A stretch of 6,696 bases of DNA from Flavobacteriaceae bacterium (GTDB lineage: Bacteria > Bacteroidota > Bacteroidia > Flavobacteriales > Flavobacteriaceae): the NCBI GenBank assembly GCA_016649785.1, contig JAENXB010000160.1:1-6696 (forward strand). The letters are read 5' to 3'. Below the pieces are notes generated by a model. The model did not search any database. It saw only the letters and a list, made by a program, of their open reading frames with translations, and was not told the origin of the DNA. The translations under genes and the position numbers were made by a program. This document shows positions 1-5,853 of the stretch, piece by piece. Numbering within the stretch: the first letter of the stretch is position 1; every line of letters begins with the position of its first letter.

Positions 1-2
1 AA

Positions 3-203
3 TCCGCTAAAGTCTTTCCGTGGGTAAACAGATCGATAAGCAATGCGAAAAAAGTGCTTTTAGGTATTCATCATAATTGTATAGACCAGGACTATGTTCA
101 AAACTATTTGGACGAATTCTGTTATAAATTCAACCGAAGATATTTTGGAGATAAATTATCTGATAGATTGCTTATTCCCGCTTTAGAAACAACTTGGTAT
201 TAG
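3..203 (+). CDS. IS1595-family (ISXO2-like) transposase, C-terminal fragment
   Basis: This open frame enters from the left edge and ends at TAG 201-203, giving the last 66 residues of a transposase that catalyses cut-and-paste movement of its insertion sequence. The fragment reads PWVNRSISNAK, then GIHHN, then YLDEFCYKFNRR, which is the pattern I recall for the end of the ISXO2-like DDE domain. In the IS1595 family the catalytic set is described as DDNK plus an ERNR-like motif. Here N9 and K16 of the fragment are seven residues apart, as expected for the N and K, and E38-x3-K42-x-N44-R45 fits the second motif with Lys in place of the first Arg. The first two catalytic Asp residues would lie outside the window, so intactness cannot be judged. 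No stop or frameshift interrupts the visible part. The right inverted repeat should lie soon after the stop, but I could not identify it without the left end. The family assignment is from memory of motifs, not a search. Confidence 0.8.
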   Translation, partial: SAKVFPWVNRSISNAKKVLLGIHHNCIDQDYVQNYLDEFCYKFNRRYFGDKLSDRLLIPALETTWY

Positions 204-245
204 TAACGGATATGCATAAAGTAATAAGTAAGTCAATAGTTGGCG

Positions 246-347
246 CAATGGGACTAAAGCCCCTTGTGATCATGATCTTTCATTCCCCGGCTAGAAGGCA
301 GGGGTAATGGTTGGGCTTGTTCTATAACCCACGATTAAAATCGTGGG
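246..347. repeat. REP-like unit of three successive imperfect hairpins
   Basis: Three inverted repeats follow each other within about 100 bases. The first pairs 246-252 with 260-266 (CAATGGG / CCCCTTG, one mismatch). The second pairs 281-288 with 301-309 (CATTCCCC / GGGGTAATG, with T305 bulged out) and gains two further pairs inside. The third pairs 328-335 with 340-347 (CCCACGAT / ATCGTGGG, perfect, loop TAAA). The loops share a flavour: ACTAAAG, CTAGAAG, TTAAAA. Serial G/C-rich hairpins with bulges and CTAAAG-type loops are what I recall of REP elements linked to RAYT (Y1-type) transposases in Bacteroidota intergenic DNA. No RAYT gene is visible in the window. The third hairpin is followed four bases later by six T (352-357), so it could also end plus-strand transcription from the transposase. 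The pairing is read directly; the REP identity is inference. Confidence 0.6.
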
Positions 348-472
348 CTAATTTTTTCTTTTCAGACTAACTATAATTTATGCTGGCCTACAACAATTGT
401 TCCTGATCCCAATCAACCCCGCAGTATTCAAAATATTTGAGGTTATTTGATTAAACAGATACTCCAAGAAAC
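348..472. other. Intergenic spacer with no recognised gene
   Basis: This is the remainder of the 326-base gap between the transposase stop and the secDF stop. It begins with a T-rich run (352-360) after the third REP-like hairpin and ends at the A-tract of the secDF terminator. The only coding-like trace is a 20-codon open stretch on the minus strand (391-450, stop codon at 388-390) reading NLKYFEYCGVDWDQEQLL near its end. It has no start codon or ribosome binding site, so I do not call a gene. No tRNA, promoter or further repeat was seen. Confidence 0.5.
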
Positions 473-507
473 AAAAAAAGCTGTCCATTAATTGGACAGC
501 TTTTTTT
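473..507. terminator. Bidirectional intrinsic terminator downstream of secDF
   Basis: A 15-bp perfect stem (473-487 with 493-507) has the core AGCTGTCCA / TGGACAGCT, a five-base TTAAT loop, and seven A on one side matched by seven T on the other. The symmetry lets it end transcription from either direction. It lies 22 bases past the secDF stop codon, so it is the natural end of that minus-strand transcript, and it also blocks plus-strand read-through from the transposase side. Confidence 0.93.
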
Positions 508-529
508 GTTTTAAAAGGCTTATGAAGCC

Positions 530-3523
530 TTATGTAGTTTTTACTGGTGCTTTTACAGGTGTTTTAAGATCTGCTGGTTTTTTCTTCACGCTATCATACA
601 TTAACGGAGTTGCGATAAAAAGGGAAGAATAGGTCCCTACAATAATACCCACAATCATCGCGAACATAAATCCTCGTAAACTTTCGCCTCCAAATATAAA
701 GATGGCAAATAATACTAATAAGGTTGTCAAAGAGGTATTTATTGTTCTACCCAAAGTACTGTTTAATGCGCTGTTAATAGTTCTGCCAAGCGGCCAGGTT
801 GTATGTTCATTTACAAATTCCCTGATCCTGTCAAATACGACCACCGTATCGTTCAGGGAATAACCAATTACCGTTAAAATTGCAGCGATAAATGCCTGGT
901 TGATTTCCATACTGAATGGAAGTAAGTTATAGAACAAGGAGAAAATCCCCAGTACAATAATCACATCATGCGCTACGGCTGCCACGGCTCCCAAACTAAA
1001 CTGCCATTTTCTAAACCTCAGGAGGATATATAAGAAAACAACGATCAATGATCCAAGCACTGCCCAGAATGAATCGTTTTTAATATCATCGGCTATGGTT
1101 GGCCCAACTTTCATGGATTGCATAATCCCAATGGAATGTTCTCCCGAACCTATTCCAAATTCGTCAGCTGTTAAATCTTTCGGTAAATAAGACTTCAGGG
1201 CCTCAAACATCATTTGCTGAATTTGAGCATCTATTTCTTCCCCTTCGTCCTCAACTTTATATTTGGTTGTTATTTTCAATTGATTGTTAGCTCCAAAGGT
1301 TTTTGCTTCAGCACTTCCAAAAACGGCGGTCAAATCATTTTGAACATCGGTTGCGTTTACATCATCCGAAAATCGCACTGTATAAGTCCTTCCACCAACA
1401 AAATCAACCCCTTGGTTCAGTCCATTTGTAAAAAAGGAAACGATGCTTATCAAAATTAAAATCCCGGAGAACATATAAGCTATTTTCCTTTTAGCCAAGA
1501 AATTAATATTCATGTTTCTGAACAAATTCTTGGTCCAGGTTGTAGCAAATTCAAGATATTTCCCATTCTTACCGTATCCGTCAATAAACAATCGGGTAAT
1601 AAAAATAGCGGTGAACAATGAGGTAGCAATACCAATTAGCAAGGTAGTTGCAAAACCTTTAATTGGCCCGGTTCCTAAAATAAGCAATATAAACCCGGTA
1701 AGACCCGTGGTAATATTCGCATCTAAAATAGAAGAAAGGGCATTGCTGAATCCATCTTTAATAGCATCTTTTTGAGCTTTCCCTTTAGCCAACTCCTCTT
1801 TGATCCTTTCAAATATAAGCACGTTCGCATCCACCGACATACCAATTGTCAATACAATACCTGCAATTCCAGGCAAGGTTAATACGGCGCCAAGACCGGC
1901 CAAAATTCCGAATATAAATAAAATGTTCACGGTCAATGCGACATCGGCGAACAAACCTGCTTTTCCGTAATAGAAAACCATAAAGATTAAAACAATAGCC
2001 AAAGCAATAAGGAAAGATGCGATACCGCTGTTTATAGCTTCATGCCCTAAGGACGGGCCTACTATTTCACTCTGAATAATATCGGCTGAGGCAGGAAGTT
2101 TCCCTGCTCTCAATACGTTTGCAAGATCCTGACCTTCAGTTATACCAAAGGTTCCTGTAATTTCACTTCTACCTCCACTAATTGGCCCGGTGGTAACTCC
2201 GGGAGCAGAATAAACAATATTATCAAGCACAATGGCGATATTGCTTTGTTCAGAATAAGCTTTCCCGGTCATTTCTTCCCAGATTTTAGCCCCTTTTCCA
2301 TTCATTTGCATAGATACCGCTACCCTGCCTACCTGATCATAAGTTTGTTTCGCATCGGTAATAACATCTCCTGCTAAAGGAGGAATATTTTCACGACTCC
2401 CCTTAATGGCATATAAATCAACAAATTTTTCTTTTTGAACTCCCCAGGCAAATTTTGCGTAACGCAAATCCTGAGGTAATAAAGAACGTACTTGTGGCAG
2501 TTTTAAATATTCCATTACCTGGGCAGTGTCTTTTGCTGCAAATGTTGCAAGAACTGGACTTCCCTGAAATCCTGGCGAAACTATTAAACCCAATAAAGGA
2601 TTATTGCCTGCTTGTTGAACCTCCGAAGTATCTTCAGCACTGGCCAATAAGGCTTCTATTGCAGCATCTTCCTTTGTTGTAGCGGTAGTATCCACTGCGG
2701 TATCGGTTACTTTCTCTTTTTCAACTATGTCAACCAATACATTATTGGCATTTACAAGAAAGTTACCAAAATCATTATTTTTATAAACATACCAAAACTC
2801 CAATTGAGCGGTACTTTGAAGCAGGCTTTTTACACGGCTGATATCTTTTGCTCCCGGAAGCTCTACCAAGATCCTGCCTGAGTTCCCCAATCGCTGAATA
2901 TTAGGTTGAGTTACTCCAAATTTATCGATACGTTTGCGCAATACTTCGAAAGCTGAAGTAATGGATTCGTCAACTTTTTGCCTGATTATAGGTTCAACTT
3001 CCTTATTGGTCATTTCAAAATTCACCTGATCGCTTAAGGTTTTGTTCGCAAAAATATCAGGAGAGGCCAATTTAGCATCCGGAATTTTGCTGAAAGCCTC
3101 AAAGAAAAGGTCTACAAAACTATCCTGGCTATCTTTCTGGGCTGCTTCGGCTTCGACTATAGCTTTATTAAATGAAGGATCCTTGCTGTTATTAGCCAAT
3201 CCCCTTAAAATATCTTTAACAGAAATTTGAAGGATTACGTTTATTCCACCCTTTAGATCGAGTCCTTTGTTAAGTTCTTTGTCTTTTGCTGAGTTATAAG
3301 TTATCCCGGCAAATATTTCCTGGTTCCCGACGGAATCCAGATAGCGTGCTTCAGCCAGGTCTCTCTTGGTTGAATAATCTTCTACATTAGTGCTTATCTT
3401 CTGTAGTGCATAGTCTTTAGCGTCACTGTCTACATTGCTGGCAATGAATGTAAATGATAATTGGTAAATACATACCAATCCAAATAAAATTGCAAAAACC
3501 TTGATCAGTCCTTTATTCTGCAT
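530..3523 (-). CDS. secDF: Fused protein translocase subunit SecDF
   Basis: SecDF is an inner-membrane accessory of the SecYEG translocon that uses the proton motive force to pull exported proteins out on the periplasmic side. The 997-residue chain holds SecD then SecF without interruption. TM1 lies at about 8-28 and the SecD signature GLDLKGG at 87-93. The periplasmic P1 domain includes VLRKRIDKFGV from 194. SecD membrane helices follow at roughly 499-518, 524-545, 550-571, 608-625 and 628-646. The TM4 motif GMSVDAN carries D565, the likely counterpart of the proton-path Asp. SecF starts near M671, with a helix at about 681-700, GVDFVGG at 705-711 and GYSLNDTVVVFDR carrying D892 and R899. 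Bacteroidota usually carry this fusion at about this length, longer than the roughly 735-residue Thermus protein. A Thr/Ala/Glu/Asp-rich insert (about 268-306) and a Lys/Pro-rich tail (about 980-997) account for part of the excess. The ATG is supported by AAGGA at 3527-3531, although the three-base spacing is short. The gene has its own promoter and terminator. Confidence 0.97.
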   Translation of the reverse strand: MQNKGLIKVFAILFGLVCIYQLSFTFIASNVDSDAKDYALQKISTNVEDYSTKRDLAEARYLDSVGNQEIFAGITYNSAKDKELNKGLDLKGGINVILQISVKDILRGLANNSKDPSFNKAIVEAEAAQKDSQDSFVDLFFEAFSKIPDAKLASPDIFANKTLSDQVNFEMTNKEVEPIIRQKVDESITSAFEVLRKRIDKFGVTQPNIQRLGNSGRILVELPGAKDISRVKSLLQSTAQLEFWYVYKNNDFGNFLVNANNVLVDIVEKEKVTDTAVDTTATTKEDAAIEALLASAEDTSEVQQAGNNPLLGLIVSPGFQGSPVLATFAAKDTAQVMEYLKLPQVRSLLPQDLRYAKFAWGVQKEKFVDLYAIKGSRENIPPLAGDVITDAKQTYDQVGRVAVSMQMNGKGAKIWEEMTGKAYSEQSNIAIVLDNIVYSAPGVTTGPISGGRSEITGTFGITEGQDLANVLRAGKLPASADIIQSEIVGPSLGHEAINSGIASFLIALAIVLIFMVFYYGKAGLFADVALTVNILFIFGILAGLGAVLTLPGIAGIVLTIGMSVDANVLIFERIKEELAKGKAQKDAIKDGFSNALSSILDANITTGLTGFILLILGTGPIKGFATTLLIGIATSLFTAIFITRLFIDGYGKNGKYLEFATTWTKNLFRNMNINFLAKRKIAYMFSGILILISIVSFFTNGLNQGVDFVGGRTYTVRFSDDVNATDVQNDLTAVFGSAEAKTFGANNQLKITTKYKVEDEGEEIDAQIQQMMFEALKSYLPKDLTADEFGIGSGEHSIGIMQSMKVGPTIADDIKNDSFWAVLGSLIVVFLYILLRFRKWQFSLGAVAAVAHDVIIVLGIFSLFYNLLPFSMEINQAFIAAILTVIGYSLNDTVVVFDRIREFVNEHTTWPLGRTINSALNSTLGRTINTSLTTLLVLFAIFIFGGESLRGFMFAMIVGIIVGTYSSLFIATPLMYDSVKKKPADLKTPVKAPVKTT

Positions 3524-3558
3524 TATTCCTTATAATTTAGGTCAATTTTTAAAACGGA

Positions 3559-3590
3559 CAAATATAGGATTTCAAAAATTCAAATCCCAA
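3559..3590 (-). promoter_or_regulatory. Flavobacterial-type promoter for secDF
   Basis: Read on the minus strand, the -7 box TATATTTG (3559-3566) matches the Bacteroidota consensus TAnnTTTG exactly. A TTG for the -33 position lies at 3588-3590, 21 bases upstream. A run of ten A on the minus strand (3594-3603) sits directly upstream of the -33 element and may act like an UP element. The -7 box is 35 bases before the secDF ATG, giving a short leader. The match is seen in the sequence; activity is inferred. Confidence 0.65.
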
Positions 3591-3623
3591 TTATTTTTTT
3601 TTTGATTAATTTAACTTTTGAAC

Positions 3624-3660
3624 AAAAAAAAAGACCACCGAATTTGTGGTCTTTTTTTTT
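3624..3660. terminator. Bidirectional intrinsic terminator downstream of mdh
   Basis: The core stem GACCAC (3633-3638) pairs with GTGGTC (3646-3651) around the loop CGAATTT. It is extended by nine A-T pairs (3624-3632 with 3652-3660). It lies 32 bases beyond the mdh stop codon and, for minus-strand transcription, gives a hairpin followed by a long U tract. The A/T flanks make it symmetric, so it could also work on the plus strand. It separates mdh from the secDF promoter. Confidence 0.9.
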
Positions 3661-3692
3661 GTTCGGTTTTAAATAAAATAGGTGTTCTTTAT

Positions 3693-4619
3693 TTAAAGAG
3701 TGAGCATTGCATTTGTTTTTTTAACACCTTCGGCACTTTCTTTCATCTTGGCTTTTTCGGCGTCATTTAATTCGATCTCAACAATTTTTTCCAACCCGTC
3801 TTTTCCTAAAATTACAGGAACGCCAATACATAAATCGTTTAAACCATATTCACCTTCCAACAAGGCTGAACAAGGGAACATTTTTTTCTGATCGCAGGCA
3901 ATTGCCTGTACCAATGCAGAAACAGCTGCTCCCGGAGCATACCAAGCGCTGGTTCCCAATAATTTGGTTAAAGTTGCGCCACCTACTTTGGTATCTTCAG
4001 CTACCTGGTTTAACCTTTCTTCAGATAAAAAAGCTGATACCGGCACAGAGTTTCTGGTTGCCAATCTCGATAAAGGGATCATTCCCGTGTCGCTATGGCC
4101 ACCTAATACCATTCCATCAACATCTGATGGAGGGCATTCCAAAGCCTGGCTTAAATTGTATTTAAAACGGGCACTGTCTAAAGCTCCACCCATTCCTATG
4201 ATCTTGCTTTTAGGCAAACCGGTAGTTTTGTGAACCAAATAGGTCATGGTATCCATAGGATTACTCACTACGATCATGACTGTATTGGGCGAATTTTTTA
4301 CTAAATTGGAAGAAACCTCTTTTACAATATTAGCGTTAATCCCTATTAGTTCTTCCCTGGTCATTCCCGGTTTTCTGGGAATACCACTGGTAATTACAAC
4401 GACATCGCTTCCTGCCGTTTTAGAATAATCGTTTGTAACTCCAACGATCTTTGAATCGAATCCGTTTAGGGAAGCTGTTTGCATAAGGTCCATTGCTTTG
4501 CCTTCTGCCACTCCTTCTTTAATATCCAATAACACAATTTCTGAAGCAAAGTCCTTAATTGCAATATACTCTGCACAACTGGCACCAACTGCTCCTGCTC
4601 CTACGATAGTAACTTTCAT
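3693..4619 (-). CDS. mdh: Malate dehydrogenase (NAD-dependent, LDH-like type)
   Basis: This cytoplasmic enzyme interconverts malate and oxaloacetate with NAD in the TCA cycle. The 308-residue length is normal for the LDH-like MDH group. The Rossmann glycine motif GAGAVG is at 7-12, and D32 at the end of the second strand favours NAD over NADP. The substrate loop IPRKPGMTR carries R82 and R88, and Arg at the first of these positions distinguishes malate from lactate dehydrogenase. N120 (VSNPMD), the D148/R151 pair (LDSAR) and the catalytic H175 (GGHSDTG) complete the active site. The histidine loop has Ser where GGHGD is commoner. The ATG has no clear Shine-Dalgarno sequence; the leader is A/T-rich, as is usual in this phylum. 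The 93-base gap to the upstream gene shows no terminator, so co-transcription with it is possible. A weak -7-like TATTTTCG (4656-4663) lacks a good -33 partner. The downstream end is the terminator at 3624-3660. Confidence 0.96.
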   Translation of the reverse strand: MKVTIVGAGAVGASCAEYIAIKDFASEIVLLDIKEGVAEGKAMDLMQTASLNGFDSKIVGVTNDYSKTAGSDVVVITSGIPRKPGMTREELIGINANIVKEVSSNLVKNSPNTVMIVVSNPMDTMTYLVHKTTGLPKSKIIGMGGALDSARFKYNLSQALECPPSDVDGMVLGGHSDTGMIPLSRLATRNSVPVSAFLSEERLNQVAEDTKVGGATLTKLLGTSAWYAPGAAVSALVQAIACDQKKMFPCSALLEGEYGLNDLCIGVPVILGKDGLEKIVEIELNDAEKAKMKESAEGVKKTNAMLTL

Positions 4620-4712
4620 TTTTATATGATTTTTATTAATTTATTATACTTTTTACGAAAATACGAATAATGAGCCATATTTATAGTATTGAAATGACAA
4701 AGATTTAACCTT

Positions 4713-5732
4713 TTATATTTTATAATGAAGGCCTAAATTGGCATTAAAAAAGCTACCGGCTGTAAAAGCGCTGCTTATTTTGAAATTGCCTACATAATAG
4801 TTAAACCCAAGATCCGCTTTAAATTTTACATCATTTCCTCCTAAAGCGACCAATTCATTATTTAATGGTAGAAGTAAACTTCCTCCTCCCCCCATAGAAT
4901 AATCGAAATTTGAACTGGTAACACCCATGGCTCCAAAAACCTCGAAATCTCCATAGAGTTTTGAAGCTAATGCTTGCAGCAACCACAGATCTGCTTTCAC
5001 ATCTATGCGGTTCAATTTGAGAACATTCACCCCACTGGCGCTAATTTCAATAGGCGCATAAGCATAATCAATATTGATATTGCTGTAGGTCACAACTGCC
5101 GCCACTTGAAAATCATCTGGCCTGGAATATTTAAAATATTGGGCAAAATTATGTTTAAAGCCTATCCCGGAGGTACTTACCCCAACATTATCTATTACTA
5201 CCCTGGGAACATATCTCAATGCAACTTCGGTTCCATAAGGCAATCCTACCGTGACTTGTGGAAAGGGGTGAATTATAATTTTTTTATTTAAGCCATCAAT
5301 AGCGTCAAATTTAAAAGCAAAGGGAAAGTTCGAATCATTTATTTCACCTTCAAAGACAACATCTGTATCACCACCGAAAACGGTTGGAAGCAAAGCGTTA
5401 GAGCTTCCCTGGATATTTAGAATATTAGATTCCCTGGGATGCTGATTACCTAAACTTGCGTTTGTAATCAATTTATTTTGTTTGCTATTAGGGACAAAAA
5501 GAGCATTTCCATAGACAGAAACTTCCACCTGCCACTTGTCTAAAGATCTTGCTGAAGAAAACCAACCCGCACTGGATTGGACCGCTGCACCTTCAGCTCC
5601 GGGGGCCGCAAAATTATCAGCAATAAGAAGCATCTCGCTGGTAAGTTTTTCCAAATCTCTAGATTGGGCCGTAATTACTGAAAATGAGGTTAAAAAAATT
5701 ATTGAAAAAACTGAAAAAATATTTTTTCTCAC
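4713..5732 (-). CDS. Predicted exported outer-membrane beta-barrel protein, DUF6588-like
   Basis: The function is unknown. The 339-residue product begins with a clear Sec signal peptide: MRKN, a hydrophobic stretch at 5-20, and a likely signal peptidase I cut after A22 (VITA-QS). The mature part is rich in alternating hydrophobic/polar stretches, Gly and aromatics, for example VTVGLPYGTEVALRYVP and ADLGFNYYVGNFKI. It ends with LGLHYKI, the aromatic final-strand pattern of outer-membrane barrels. The overall plan resembles the DUF6588 family of Bacteroidota, recalled rather than searched. The start codon is GTG (5730-5732): no in-frame ATG lies nearby upstream, and the next internal Met (residue 34) would remove the signal peptide. 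No Shine-Dalgarno sequence is evident. The gene lies between the gyrB terminator and mdh, with a weak promoter of its own and no terminator before mdh. A surface or transport role is possible, but nothing in the sequence shows which. Confidence 0.85.
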   Translation of the reverse strand: MRKNIFSVFSIIFLTSFSVITAQSRDLEKLTSEMLLIADNFAAPGAEGAAVQSSAGWFSSARSLDKWQVEVSVYGNALFVPNSKQNKLITNASLGNQHPRESNILNIQGSSNALLPTVFGGDTDVVFEGEINDSNFPFAFKFDAIDGLNKKIIIHPFPQVTVGLPYGTEVALRYVPRVVIDNVGVSTSGIGFKHNFAQYFKYSRPDDFQVAAVVTYSNINIDYAYAPIEISASGVNVLKLNRIDVKADLWLLQALASKLYGDFEVFGAMGVTSSNFDYSMGGGGSLLLPLNNELVALGGNDVKFKADLGFNYYVGNFKISSAFTAGSFFNANLGLHYKI

Positions 5733-5764
5733 GATATAAGGTTTTAAGTTCAGAGTAAAAATAC

Positions 5765-5797
5765 TAAAAATACGTTCTGAAAAATGATGTTTTACAA
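5765..5797 (-). promoter_or_regulatory. Candidate promoter for the DUF6588-like gene
   Basis: On the minus strand, TATTTTTA (5765-5772) matches TAnnTTTG at all but the last position. TTG at 5795-5797 stands 22 bases upstream. The -7 box is 32 bases from the GTG start, and the site lies just downstream of the gyrB terminator, where a new promoter is needed. The surrounding DNA is very AT-rich, so chance matches are likely. Confidence 0.35.
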
Positions 5798-5817
5798 AAT
5801 TTGATAAAAATCAAAAA

Positions 5818-5845
5818 AAAAGCCCACGTTATTACGTGGGCTTTT
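5818..5845 (-). terminator. Intrinsic terminator of gyrB
   Basis: A 12-bp perfect stem (5818-5829 with 5834-5845) has the core AGCCCACGT / ACGTGGGCT and a four-base loop. On the minus strand it is followed by a long U run (A tract 5813-5821 on the plus strand). It begins eight bases after the gyrB stop codon and therefore closes that transcript. Plus-strand termination is less likely because only four T follow on that side. Confidence 0.92.
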
Positions 5846-5853
5846 CATATTAA

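Noticed and set aside
246..347. CRISPR array
   Set aside because: The three palindromes differ in sequence and do not form equal repeats separated by equal spacers, and no cas gene is present.
328..347. Terminal inverted repeat of the IS1595-type element
   Set aside because: It is a self-contained hairpin with both arms adjacent, whereas a terminal repeat would have its partner at the far end of the element, outside the window.
1500..1530. SecD-SecF fusion as a sequencing artefact or read-through
   Set aside because: The frame is continuous with no stop or frameshift at the junction, and a single-chain SecDF is the usual form in Bacteroidota.
1214..1775. Plus-strand open frames opposite secDF
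   Set aside because: They lie wholly antisense to a full-length conserved gene, lack recognisable motifs, and match the composition expected of a reverse-strand shadow. The same applies to the plus-strand frames over mdh, the DUF6588-like gene and gyrB.
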